From: Candidatus Rifleibacteriota bacterium
Lineage (GTDB): Bacteria; Muiribacteriota; Ozemobacteria; Ozemobacterales; Ozemobacteraceae
Assembly: GCA_028689875.1 (NCBI GenBank)
Contig: JAQVCG010000018.1
Location: forward strand, 1-35,033
Length of the DNA: 35,033 nucleotides
Reading direction: 5' to 3'
The notes under the pieces are model-generated. The model saw only the letters and a list, made by a program, of their open reading frames with translations. It made no database searches and was not told the DNA's origin. Positions 9,349-17,385 of the stretch are shown here, one piece after another. The position numbers were made by a program, and so were the translations under genes. Each line of letters starts with the position of its first letter. Position 1 is the first letter of the stretch.

Positions 9349-9376
9349 AAAATCGAGGGCAATCGCCCTCGATTTT
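9349..9376 (-). terminator. Intrinsic terminator after ftsZ
   Basis: A perfect 12-bp inverted repeat (9349-9360 with 9365-9376) with a 4-base loop. Read on the minus strand it is a GC-rich stem followed by TTTTTCTTT. It lies 23 bases past the ftsZ stop and directly before the radical SAM start, so it could partly uncouple the downstream genes. Confidence 0.8.
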
Positions 9377-9398
9377 ATTAGCTTTCAAAGTCGGTTTA

Positions 9399-10547
9399 TC
9401 AACCGTTTCTTCTTTTTCGTAAAAAAGCAGGTATTTCGCGAGAATCTGCAATGCTTTGGCTGCCGTATGTGCCGTTAACAACCTGCTGAGCCGGTTGCTG
9501 AACAGGAATTTGAGGCTGTTCAATAGGTCTGTTGGTGACAGTGCGAAGTTCTTCGATGATGCGTTTCTTGGGGTCAAGAGCCGCTCTGGCTTCTTCGCCG
9601 AAACCTGTGGCGATAACGGTGATTTTGATTTTATCACCCATTTCTTCGTTAATTGCAGTACCAAATATGATATTTGCATCGGGATCAACAGCTTCTTGGA
9701 TAATTGAACAAGCTTTGTTAACTTCGCCAAGACCGACATCGCTGCCTGCTGTGATGTTAAGAAGAACACCGCGTGCACCCTGAATCGAAGATTCGAGCAA
9801 CGGGCTGGAAATAGCCTGCTGAGCTGCGGTAACGGCGCGATTTTCGCCCTCTGATATACCAATACCCATGAGGGCAGATCCGGCTGTGCTCATAATTGTT
9901 TTTACGTCGGCAAAGTCGATATTTATTGTGCCGGGCACTACGATAAGGTCGGAGATACCCTGAACACCCTGAAGCAATACGTTGTCGGCAAATCTGAATG
10001 ATTCTATGAGAGACAGGTTGTCGCCGGCGATGTCAATAAGTTTGTCGTTAGGAACAACAATAATCGCATCAACGCGTTCTCTTAAGTTTTTGATTCCAAG
10101 ATCGGCTGCATTAGCTCGTTTTCGACCTTCGAAGGTGAAGGGTCTGGTTACTACGGCAACAGTGAGTGCACCAAGTTCTTTGGCAACTTCCGCAACTATT
10201 GGAGCAGCACCGGTTCCGGTTCCGCCGCCCATGCCGGCTGTGATAAATACCATATCGGCCCCGTCAAGAGCTTGAGAGATTTTATCTCTGTCTTCTTCTG
10301 CGGCTTTTTTGCCAATTTCATAGTTGGCTCCGGCTCCAAGACCTTTGGTGAGCTTGTCGCCAATTTGTATTTTCATTTTGGCGGGTGAGCCTGAAAGGCA
10401 CTGTGCATCAGTGTTGGCTACTATGAACTCAACTCCTGAAAGACCTGCCTCAACCATTCTTGATACTGCATTGCAGCCGCCACCACCCACGCCAATAACC
10501 TTAATCTCCGCAGAATTGTCCACTGTTGTGTTGAAATCGAACACCAT
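9399..10547 (-). CDS. ftsZ: Cell division protein FtsZ
   Basis: The tubulin-like GTPase that forms the division ring. The nucleotide-binding signature GGGTGTG lies at about 107-113. The N-terminal phrase [14 protein letters not shown] and the T7 synergy loop NIDFADVK (N209, D211, D214), which completes the GTPase site of the next subunit, are intact. A variable Gln/Pro-rich linker follows the core, and the C-terminus has a short conserved peptide ([13 protein letters not shown]) of the type that contacts FtsA and other partners. Length 382 aa is normal. The ATG has a strong GGAGG at 10553-10557. It lies 62 bases after ftsA, and the gap holds a small 6-bp inverted repeat (CTAACG/CGTTAG). A strong terminator follows the gene. 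Confidence 0.99.
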   Translation of the reverse strand: MVFDFNTTVDNSAEIKVIGVGGGGCNAVSRMVEAGLSGVEFIVANTDAQCLSGSPAKMKIQIGDKLTKGLGAGANYEIGKKAAEEDRDKISQALDGADMVFITAGMGGGTGTGAAPIVAEVAKELGALTVAVVTRPFTFEGRKRANAADLGIKNLRERVDAIIVVPNDKLIDIAGDNLSLIESFRFADNVLLQGVQGISDLIVVPGTINIDFADVKTIMSTAGSALMGIGISEGENRAVTAAQQAISSPLLESSIQGARGVLLNITAGSDVGLGEVNKACSIIQEAVDPDANIIFGTAINEEMGDKIKITVIATGFGEEARAALDPKKRIIEELRTVTNRPIEQPQIPVQQPAQQVVNGTYGSQSIADSREIPAFLRKRRNG

Positions 10548-10609
10548 GCCTGCCTCCTGTTTGCCTAACGCCTAAATCTATCTTGAGTCGTTAGTGTATA
10601 ACAATTTTT

Positions 10610-11845
10610 TTAATTTGTAAAGAACTTCTCTATAGCTGTGCGAATTTTATCGAAAAAGCCGTTAAACCGTCTTGCTTCGGGCACTGTGCGTCTTTCATTT
10701 TGTGCACCATATCTAATTAATCCGATGGCTGTTGCAAATTGAGGACTTACAACTTTTTCGCGTATTCCTGTTACGTTTATTGGCGTGCCCCGTCTTACCG
10801 GAAGATCAAGAATCTCGCGAGCCTGTTCTATGCAGCAGTCCATTAAAGAGGTGCCGCCCGTTAATACAACTCCGGCGGGAATCATATTGGGCGAACCGAC
10901 GTGCTCATCTATAAGATTTTTTACTTCGTAAAAAATTTCTTCTAAACGAGGTTCGATTATTTCTGATAAATAACGCTGTGAATATTCTTCCGAGCCTTCT
11001 CCGCCCGCTACGGGTATTTTCAGCATAAGCTTTTCGTCGGCCTTGTTTGGAAGAGCTACCCCGTGTTTTATTTTAAGGTTTTCAGCGACAGAGGTAGATG
11101 CTTTTAACCCTACGGCAAGGTCGTTGGTAATAAGCTTGCCGCCCATGTCTATACAGCCCGAGTGAACCACGCACCCGTTTTGGAAAATGGTAAGGTCTGT
11201 GGTGCCTCCGCCTATATCTACCAGCACAACACCAAGTTTTTTTTCATCTTCGTTGAGCACTGCCAAACTTGAGGCGTAAGGCTGTAATACCAGCTCTTCA
11301 ACTTTCACATCAGCGTTGGCGCAACATTTCATAATGTTTTGAATCGCCGTGATAGCGCCTGTTACGATGTGCACATGCGCTTCGAGTCGGCTGCCCACCA
11401 TGCTTAGAGGGTTGTGGATCTCTTTTTGTTCGTCTACCACGAATTCTCGGGGTAAAATATGTATTATATCTTGGTGAGCCGGTATTGTAATGGCTGTTTT
11501 GGCGTTTTCTACCGCTCTGTCGATATCTTCAGAGGTTATTTCTTGGTTATTGCCCTTGATAGCCACAACGCCTTGGCTGTTTATAGAGTTTATATGGGCG
11601 CCGGCAATGCCTACATAAGCACTTTCTATTACGATGTTCGCAACAGATTTATCCGCTTCTTCGAGAGCATCGATAATTGCTCTTGTTGTGCGTTCGATAT
11701 CAACTATTGCGCCTCTTTTAACGCCGTCGCCGGAAGGCGCTATGCCGACTCCAAGAACATTTACGGTGTTCTTGTCTGTGCATTCGGCTATGATTGCGCA
11801 AACCTTTGTTGAGCCTATGTCAAGACCTATTATTAAATCGTCCAC
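10610..11845 (-). CDS. ftsA: Cell division protein FtsA (GTG start)
   Basis: The actin-like ATPase that tethers FtsZ to the membrane. The phosphate-1 motif GLDIGSTKVCAII opens the protein, and the phosphate-2 motif VVLVDIGGGTTDLTIF and adenosine motif VVLTGGTSLMDC follow in order. The 1C subdomain typical of FtsA is present (about 85-165). The C-terminus ends in an amphipathic, basic helix (FFDKIRTAIEKFFTN) that fits the membrane-targeting sequence. I choose the GTG at 11845 because AGGAG lies 10 bases upstream, the product then begins MDDLIIGLDIG, and it does not run into ftsQ. The frame is open 25 codons further upstream but that extension overlaps ftsQ. Length about 411 aa. Confidence 0.96.
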   Translation of the reverse strand: MDDLIIGLDIGSTKVCAIIAECTDKNTVNVLGVGIAPSGDGVKRGAIVDIERTTRAIIDALEEADKSVANIVIESAYVGIAGAHINSINSQGVVAIKGNNQEITSEDIDRAVENAKTAITIPAHQDIIHILPREFVVDEQKEIHNPLSMVGSRLEAHVHIVTGAITAIQNIMKCCANADVKVEELVLQPYASSLAVLNEDEKKLGVVLVDIGGGTTDLTIFQNGCVVHSGCIDMGGKLITNDLAVGLKASTSVAENLKIKHGVALPNKADEKLMLKIPVAGGEGSEEYSQRYLSEIIEPRLEEIFYEVKNLIDEHVGSPNMIPAGVVLTGGTSLMDCCIEQAREILDLPVRRGTPINVTGIREKVVSPQFATAIGLIRYGAQNERRTVPEARRFNGFFDKIRTAIEKFFTN

Positions 11846-11855
11846 GAGTAGGGAG

Positions 11856-11860
11856 CTCCT
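11856..11860 (-). promoter_or_regulatory. Ribosome binding site fixing the ftsA GTG start
   Basis: AGGAG on the minus strand, 10 bases upstream of the GTG at 11845. It lies just past the ftsQ stop and argues against the longer open frame. Confidence 0.75.
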
Positions 11861-11873
11861 GAATGTTAACTTC

Positions 11874-12725
11874 CTAAAACTTTTTTGGGCGAACAACAAT
11901 ATGATCGCCCCGCATATCAAGGTAGAAAGGTTCTACATTATTTTTTCTTAGATTGTCAAGGAGTGCATTCAAAAAATCATATCGCTTTTTGAAATCATCG
12001 GCGCTTTTAGGATACACCTTTTCGCCATTGAACAATATAAGATAAGGGTTTTGAACGCTGGAAAAATTTATTTCGGAAATATTTTTTAATATTTTTTCGC
12101 CAAGTTGTGTGAGCCATTTTTGTGCAACAAAATAATTGTCGTTTGTAAGCAACGAATTGCCGGCAACCAGACCTGCCGTATCGATGCCGGTAATGATAGG
12201 TAAATCTTTTTCGCCCATGCCCTCGGTGCTTATTATTATGCCGTCTTCGGCTATTTCATAAAAAGCAAGTCCTGCTTTAACGTAATATTTTGGGATTCTT
12301 TCGGAGACGATGATTTTTATCTTGTAAAGCCCCTCGAATTCGATGTTAGCGTTTTTAATATGAGGCTCTTTAAAAAGATTCTCAACAGCAGATTCGCGGT
12401 TAACGCCGAAAATATTCATGGCGGGCGCAAGACCTGCGGTCTTAATTATCTGTTCTTTTGAAAAATAATTGTTCCCGACCACTTCTAAGTCTTTAATCTC
12501 AAAATATGAAGTTTTGAAAAAAAGGTAATTGAGACGAGTTACCGCAACGTAAAGCAAGGATATGATTATTAATATGAAGCCCAGAGCTTTCAGTTGCGGT
12601 AAAAAGCGCGACAAACCCAATTTGATGGCTTTGTTGCGTTTATTTTTAAGCTTCTTTCGAGTGTCTTCCGAAAGATCTTTCATGACAGGCATTTGACTGC
12701 CGGGTGTGTATTTTGGATAACCCAT
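11874..12725 (-). CDS. ftsQ: Cell division protein FtsQ/DivIB
   Basis: A bitopic division protein that scaffolds the FtsB/FtsL and FtsW/FtsI complexes. A basic cytoplasmic N-terminus (about 1-43) is followed by one membrane segment (ALGFILIIISLLYVAVTRL, about 46-64). A POTRA domain follows, opening with FEIKDLEVVGNNYFSKEQIIKTAGL, then the beta domain (GEKVYPKSADDFKKRYDFLNALL) and a conserved-looking C-terminal strand. Length 283 aa fits. It begins the ftsQ-ftsA-ftsZ order found in many bacteria, but no mur or ddl gene precedes it; the upstream neighbour is divergent. The ATG has no Shine-Dalgarno and a good promoter ends only 9 bases upstream, so the start could be nearly leaderless or lie at the ATG 11 or 14 codons further in. 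Confidence 0.93.
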   Translation of the reverse strand: MGYPKYTPGSQMPVMKDLSEDTRKKLKNKRNKAIKLGLSRFLPQLKALGFILIIISLLYVAVTRLNYLFFKTSYFEIKDLEVVGNNYFSKEQIIKTAGLAPAMNIFGVNRESAVENLFKEPHIKNANIEFEGLYKIKIIVSERIPKYYVKAGLAFYEIAEDGIIISTEGMGEKDLPIITGIDTAGLVAGNSLLTNDNYFVAQKWLTQLGEKILKNISEINFSSVQNPYLILFNGEKVYPKSADDFKKRYDFLNALLDNLRKNNVEPFYLDMRGDHIVVRPKKF

Positions 12726-12734
12726 ATTTTGTGA

Positions 12735-12763
12735 AGTATACCAGAAATGAATTTGTTTAACAA
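12735..12763 (-). promoter_or_regulatory. Candidate promoter of the ftsQAZ cluster
   Basis: -35 TTGTTA (12758-12763), 17-base spacer, -10 TATACT (12735-12740) on the minus strand. The expected transcription start is only about 3 bases before the annotated ftsQ ATG. Confidence 0.6.
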
Positions 12764-12873
12764 TAACAAGAGTATTAGCCTTAACTTGTTTGAGTTATTT
12801 AATTTTGTCGGTTGTGTTTTAATTTTTTCTAATGTAGTATTATTTTGCTTAAACACTGTATAAAGGTGACAAG

Positions 12874-14319
12874 ATGAAGATAGTAATTACCGATAAAAGC
12901 GGGCAGGTATTGTATGATGGCAGTCCCGATTTGCATAGCGACGGAATCGTGATCGGAAGCGCTCCAACCTGCGACATCCGTTTAAATAAAATCGGCATAG
13001 CGGCGGCTCATGCTCAGCTCAGATATAACGCCGACGGGGTTTTAACTCTGCAAGATTTGCAAAGCCCGATGGGCACATTAGTCGACGGTGTTCGTTTGCA
13101 ACCGGGCTTTATTACCGCAATAAAACCGGGTGCCTTTTTAGAACTGAGCGAAGAAGTTTTTGTCACATTGCAGCCCGAAGCCGACGACATATATCTGGCA
13201 AATTCAGGCAATAAACTTTTTCCGTTTTTTTTGAACAGCAACGAAAATTTCGTGCGAAAACTGTTTGGCGCTATACGTGCAAGGCTTCCAAGAGAACATT
13301 ATCAGTCTATCTCGGCGGCAGAAGGCGAGATTGTAACGCGAATTAAAGAGTTGGCGGCAGTTTCAGAAGTGGCAGGGGCGTTAAATTCGTTCACAAGCCT
13401 GCCGCGGTTGTTAGATTTTTCGTTAGAAATGGCAATTGCTGTAACGGGTGCCGAACGTGCTATGCTTTTGCTTTATAACGAAAACTTGAAGCGCCTCGAA
13501 ACCATGGCCACGTCTAATTTTATGCCCTCTGATTTAGCTGAAGATATGTTGTCTGTGGGGGCTTTTGTGAATAAATGTTTTGAAGAGGGAAAGGCCTTGT
13601 CGGGGTCTTCGCATTTGTTCAAGTCTCTTGCAACAAGACGCACCAAATCATTAGAAGAATCAGGAATTGCAGCAGTTGCGGCGGTTCCCTTAAAAGAACT
13701 TGGAACGGATATAGGCGTGCTTTACGTTGATACAAAAAAGTTTAACAACGTTATGAGCGGAAGAACCGATGAGCTGCTTAAAATATTGGCCTCACAAATT
13801 GCAATTGCAATTAACAGAACTAAAATGTTCCACGAAGCTACAACCGACACCGTTACCGGAGTGGCAAATCAAAATTTGTTTTTAAGAAGGCTCAGCGAAG
13901 AGTTTTGTCGTGCACAACGACATCAAAAAGACATTTCTTTGATTTTAATGGATATTGACCATCTCAAATCAATAAGCGAAACCTACGAAGAAAATGTTGC
14001 AAACTGCATTTTGAAAGAAGTTGGCAAAATATTCCGAAGTGCGACAAGGATACACGATGTTGTTGCACGGGTCGGAGCAGAAACTTTCGCTATGATACTT
14101 CCCGAAACTCCCTACACCGGAGCTTTGGTAGTTGCAGAAAAACTCAGGACCAACTTGGGAAAAACAATTATAAGAATCGAAGGGCACAGTATTCAAGTTA
14201 CCGGCAGCTTTGGAATCGGCTCGAGTTCGGCAACAACATTTAAGCCTGCCGATCTTTTAAAAGCCTCGGAAAAGGCCCTTAAATTGGCGCGAAAACGGGG
14301 CGGCAATCAAATAGCTTAA
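12874..14319 (+). CDS. FHA-GAF-degenerate GGDEF signalling protein
   Basis: A cytoplasmic multidomain signalling protein with no signal peptide or membrane helix. Residues about 1-105 form an FHA (phosphothreonine-recognition) domain with IVIGSAPTCDIRLNK and the LQDLQSPMGTLVDG strand. Residues about 155-320 look like a GAF sensor domain (LLDFSLEMAIAVTGAERAMLLLYN). Residues about 325-481 form a GGDEF-type domain starting DTVTGVANQNLFLRRL. The signature is degenerate: GG(D/E)EF is replaced by G401-A-E-T-F405, with the second Gly and the last acidic residue lost, so diguanylate cyclase activity is doubtful. It starts at 12874 behind AAAGGTGAC, is divergent from ftsQ, and precedes the DUF2325 gene by 13 bases. 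It may be a c-di-GMP/GTP sensor or scaffold rather than an enzyme. Confidence 0.88.
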   Translation: MKIVITDKSGQVLYDGSPDLHSDGIVIGSAPTCDIRLNKIGIAAAHAQLRYNADGVLTLQDLQSPMGTLVDGVRLQPGFITAIKPGAFLELSEEVFVTLQPEADDIYLANSGNKLFPFFLNSNENFVRKLFGAIRARLPREHYQSISAAEGEIVTRIKELAAVSEVAGALNSFTSLPRLLDFSLEMAIAVTGAERAMLLLYNENLKRLETMATSNFMPSDLAEDMLSVGAFVNKCFEEGKALSGSSHLFKSLATRRTKSLEESGIAAVAAVPLKELGTDIGVLYVDTKKFNNVMSGRTDELLKILASQIAIAINRTKMFHEATTDTVTGVANQNLFLRRLSEEFCRAQRHQKDISLILMDIDHLKSISETYEENVANCILKEVGKIFRSATRIHDVVARVGAETFAMILPETPYTGALVVAEKLRTNLGKTIIRIEGHSIQVTGSFGIGSSSATTFKPADLLKASEKALKLARKRGGNQIA

Positions 14320-14332
14320 TGATGGGTGGTTT

Positions 14333-15973
14333 ATGTTTAATCCTTTAGATATTCTCACTAATGACCAAAAGTTAAAAAAAATGGCTGAGCTTGAGAAGCT
14401 TGCGGGGTTTTCGCCGACAGCTTCTGAAAATAAATTCGTTGATGTAGCCGATAAAATTGGCAAGAGCAAGCTTGATGCGGCAAAAGACAGTGCGGAAAAA
14501 GCGAATGAAGACAAGTATTGGGTTATTTATAAACGCTTTGCAAACGTCTTTGAAAAGTATGAGCGCCCTTTCGCTTTGTTTTTGGGCGACTTCTTAGATG
14601 TGATGCTCGGCGGTTCTTTGCAAACGAAAATTGTTAAAGAACTGATTGAAGAAAAAATAAACAAAATGCGCAAGGTGCGTGAAGCGGCTGCTATTGAAGA
14701 GGCTGTTTCGAAAAAACATAATGTCCAAAGAAAAAGATCCCCTTTGGCAGAAGTTAAAATAGGCGGCGAAAAGCGTTTGTATTTGCAGCATTTTATAAAA
14801 CGCAAATATTTTTTGTCGGCCCTGTTCTTAGACAGTGATGAATACACAAATTATAAAAAACTTGTCAAACAAATTGAAGAGGCTTGCGTCGAAATCGTTA
14901 AAGAAGAAGTGCCTCCGAACGAAGATGCGCGAAAAGAATTATTGGCGCAGATAATCGGTCAGCTCAAATACGAAATTTCACAGCACGATGTGTTATATAT
15001 CTGGAAAATTTTGGCGGCCGATGAGTTTAACCTCTTAGAGTGGACATACGGCGAATGTAAAACACTTAACTTGCTCAGGCCCGCTTTTTATGAAGACCTC
15101 GACATAGCTTATCAGAACGGCAAAAAAATGCTTAAATTGCTGATAAGCGATGTTAAAGAAGAGTTTCCGCCGGACGAAAATAAACAGGATGCTTATGAAG
15201 ACTATTTAAGAGATATTCTTGAAATATACCTGTATCACCATTTTGTGGTTAAACATCTTAATCAGAGGGTGCCAAAAATCAGTCTTAAAGAGTTCGAGAC
15301 TCTTAAAGACGATTTAACAGACAAAATCGGAACCTTAAGAAGCGAAAATGATTCGCTGCGTGCCGAAATCGCCAAACTTAATGTTGAAAAAGATCAATTT
15401 GCGGCAGAAGCAAGAATGCTGAAAAATGATAACGAAAAACTCATTCAGCAAAACGAAAAGCTTGATCCGAATGAAGTTCGAAGAAAGCTTCAGGCCGCCG
15501 AAGCTAAAGTTAATGCCGCAAAAAAAGAGTTGCAAGAAACACTGCTCGAAGAAGCCGAACTCAGAAGCGATATGCGCGAACTTGATAAGGAAGTGCAAGA
15601 GCTGACCGAACAGCTCAAGAAACTTAACGCACTGCCTAACGAAGCCGCAAATTCTGTGGAGGGCCTATTAGAAGGTAAAAGAGTGGTGATTTTCGGGGGA
15701 GTGGGCAGAGACCATTATTGGAACACTCTTAAAGAAGCCGGAGTTAAAAATGAAGACTATGAATGGTATGAAGGTTATCACACCATCAGTCTTGCCCGAA
15801 CAGCCGAAATAGTCGGAAGAGTAGATCTGGCTGTGGTAGTGACAAGCTACGCGGGTCACTTGCTGCTTTATCAGGTAAGGCCGTGCATTAAGCCGCATCA
15901 GCATTTCTTTAAAATACACAACAGCGGTGCCGGTTCGCTCAGAGCCGAAATACTTAAAACATTCAAAAACTAA
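14333..15973 (+). CDS. Coiled-coil protein with C-terminal DUF2325 domain
   Basis: A 546-aa protein of unknown function. The first 320 residues are charged, mostly helical, without a recognised domain. About 325-445 is a strong coiled coil rich in Glu, Lys and Leu. The last 100 residues match the DUF2325 pattern: strand GKRVVIFGGVGRDHYWNTL, then an acidic stretch, then DLAVVVTSYAGHLLLYQV, resembling a Rossmann-like half domain. No signal peptide or membrane helix is seen. GGGTGG precedes the ATG and the gene follows the FHA-GAF-GGDEF gene by 13 bases, so they are probably one operon, possibly with DUF2325 as effector or partner (inference). Its stop overlaps the convergent tlyA stop by 4 bases, leaving no room for a terminator. 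Confidence 0.8.
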   Translation: MFNPLDILTNDQKLKKMAELEKLAGFSPTASENKFVDVADKIGKSKLDAAKDSAEKANEDKYWVIYKRFANVFEKYERPFALFLGDFLDVMLGGSLQTKIVKELIEEKINKMRKVREAAAIEEAVSKKHNVQRKRSPLAEVKIGGEKRLYLQHFIKRKYFLSALFLDSDEYTNYKKLVKQIEEACVEIVKEEVPPNEDARKELLAQIIGQLKYEISQHDVLYIWKILAADEFNLLEWTYGECKTLNLLRPAFYEDLDIAYQNGKKMLKLLISDVKEEFPPDENKQDAYEDYLRDILEIYLYHHFVVKHLNQRVPKISLKEFETLKDDLTDKIGTLRSENDSLRAEIAKLNVEKDQFAAEARMLKNDNEKLIQQNEKLDPNEVRRKLQAAEAKVNAAKKELQETLLEEAELRSDMRELDKEVQELTEQLKKLNALPNEAANSVEGLLEGKRVVIFGGVGRDHYWNTLKEAGVKNEDYEWYEGYHTISLARTAEIVGRVDLAVVVTSYAGHLLLYQVRPCIKPHQHFFKIHNSGAGSLRAEILKTFKN

Positions 15974-16785
15974 GAGGGGCTTATGGCGTTTGCTTTATGA
16001 GCGTCTGACACCGTTTGCTCTATGTTCGGTTCGGCTCCGTCAGGGGCTAAAAGAAGTTTCCAATAAGAGACGAATTCGATGTTTTTTCTTTTGCTGACCA
16101 AGGGCACGGGTGTGAGTCCCCATAAATAGAGGCCGTCGTTAATAAATAGGTTTTTAAGCTTGTTAATAACATCTGTCTGGACGTTGGGGTCGATTATTAT
16201 TCCGCCCTCGGGAACCAAATGTTTTTCGGCTTCAAACTGAGGTTTAATAAGCGCGATTATTGCACCTTCTTTTGTAAGTATTTTTGAGGCTTTAGGCAAA
16301 ATATGTTCAAGAGAGATAAAAGAAACATCGGTGACAATTAAATCAAACGGTTCTGAGAACTCGCTTGTGTCCATTGTTTTAAAATTTGTTTTGTCTTTGA
16401 TTATCACTCTGGGGTTATTCTGAATTTTTGGGTCTAAAAGTTGGCGGCCGACGTCTAGGGCAACAACTTCTTTCGCGCCCTTAGACAACAGAACATCTGT
16501 AAACCCGCCGGTTGAAGCTCCGATATCAAGGCATCTCAGGTTTTGAGGCGACACAGAAAAATCTTTAAGCGCTTTTTCAAGCTTTAATCCGCCCATAGAA
16601 ACCCATTTGCAATGACGAGGTTTGTGTTCTAAAATTGTTTCAACCGGGATTTTCTCGCCTGCTTTGTCCCATAGACGGTCTTTGGTTCTTATTTCTCCCG
16701 ACATGATCAGTTTGCGTGCAGTCTCAAGGTCGTCGGCCAAGCCTTGTTGTACTGTCATTTCATCGACGCGCGCCTTTTTTGCCAT
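15970..16785 (-). CDS. tlyA: TlyA-family rRNA (cytidine-2'-O)-methyltransferase
   Basis: TlyA-family enzymes 2'-O-methylate 16S and/or 23S rRNA and are often annotated as hemolysin A. An N-terminal S4 RNA-binding domain (about 4-60, with RVDEMTVQQGLADDLETARKLIMSGEI) is followed by the linker phrase WVSMGGLKLEKAL, the SAM-binding loop CLDIGASTGGFTDVLL (about 85-100), the acid DVGRQLLDPKI and the DVSFISLEHILP motif, all typical. Length 271 aa is normal. The ATG has an AAAGG-type site about 8 bases upstream. It is a single minus-strand gene, divergent from the zinc-ribbon gene and convergent with DUF2325. Capreomycin sensitisation in mycobacteria is known for the family; the target nucleotides here are unknown. 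Confidence 0.93.
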   Translation of the reverse strand: MAKKARVDEMTVQQGLADDLETARKLIMSGEIRTKDRLWDKAGEKIPVETILEHKPRHCKWVSMGGLKLEKALKDFSVSPQNLRCLDIGASTGGFTDVLLSKGAKEVVALDVGRQLLDPKIQNNPRVIIKDKTNFKTMDTSEFSEPFDLIVTDVSFISLEHILPKASKILTKEGAIIALIKPQFEAEKHLVPEGGIIIDPNVQTDVINKLKNLFINDGLYLWGLTPVPLVSKRKNIEFVSYWKLLLAPDGAEPNIEQTVSDAHKANAISPS

Positions 16786-16795
16786 TAGAATTACC

Positions 16796-16823
16796 TTTAT
16801 AATTGCAAATTTGTGAATTTCAA
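16796..16823 (-). promoter_or_regulatory. Candidate tlyA promoter
   Basis: -35 TTGAAA (16818-16823), 16-base spacer, -10 TATAAA (16796-16801) on the minus strand. It interleaves with the divergent promoter for the zinc-ribbon gene, so the two may compete. The -10 is very close to the tlyA start, which lowers confidence. Confidence 0.4.
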
Positions 16824-16831
16824 ATTATAAT
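16803..16831 (+). promoter_or_regulatory. Candidate promoter of the zinc-ribbon/cmoM/MATE operon
   Basis: -35 TTGCAA (16803-16808), 17-base spacer, perfect -10 TATAAT (16826-16831). The expected start is about 24 bases before the ATG at 16862. Confidence 0.65.
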
Positions 16832-16861
16832 ACATCACTGAGGAAATCAATAGGATATATT

Positions 16862-17368
16862 ATGTTTGAGAAAAATTGCGATCAATGTTCTGCCAAAATT
16901 CAAATACCCGATGACTATTCGGCTCCTTTTGTGCAGTGCCCTGAATGTGGTTCACATCAAAGATATCAGAAACCTAAAGATCTAAACGAACCCGAATACA
17001 AACTCGGAAGCGCAAAAGTAAGTTCCGAAGCGCTCAGAATACCCGGTAAGGTATTGGAAGACTCAAAAATTTTTGAAGACGCCATAGGAAAGGCAGCTTT
17101 AGAAGAGGTATACAGGCAAGTCGCTATTTATATGAGCGAAAAAAATGTTCTAAAGCGCAGAACTTTGAAAAGCAAGTCAATTCAGGCTTTTATGCGCAAG
17201 TTCAAAATTTCTGCCGATATGACAGCACAAATGCTTGATTACGCCGAAAAATCACCTCAAACCCAAGAAATAGCCGTTTCTTTGCATCGCAAAAAAATAA
17301 TTGTTGCCGGTGTTGTTTCGGCTTTATGCGTTGCATTGCTTGTCGGGCTTTTGTTGGCTTTCCTGTGA
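16862..17368 (+). CDS. Zinc-ribbon protein with C-terminal membrane anchor
   Basis: A 168-aa protein of unknown function. Two CxxC knuckles (C6/C9 and C26/C29) form a small zinc ribbon of the type seen in MJ0042/zinc-finger regulators. A charged helical middle region (about 60-140) follows. The end is a single hydrophobic helix (IIVAGVVSALCVALLVGLLLAFL) preceded by HRKK, so it looks tail-anchored with its bulk in the cytoplasm. The ribosome binding site AGGA lies 8 bases before the ATG. It heads a three-gene operon with cmoM (17 bases downstream) and a MATE exporter. A role as a membrane-bound adaptor is only a guess. Confidence 0.78.
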   Translation: MFEKNCDQCSAKIQIPDDYSAPFVQCPECGSHQRYQKPKDLNEPEYKLGSAKVSSEALRIPGKVLEDSKIFEDAIGKAALEEVYRQVAIYMSEKNVLKRRTLKSKSIQAFMRKFKISADMTAQMLDYAEKSPQTQEIAVSLHRKKIIVAGVVSALCVALLVGLLLAFL

Positions 17369-17385
17369 TAGATTTGAATTCGCGA

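Noticed and set aside
9317-9862. 181-codon minus-strand frame overlapping the 3' part of ftsZ
   Set aside because: It is an alternative frame of the ftsZ linker region with no recognisable domain or start signal.
11846-11920. Longer N-terminus for FtsA
   Set aside because: It would overlap ftsQ and add a non-conserved leader before the phosphate-1 motif; the GTG at 11845 has a proper ribosome binding site.
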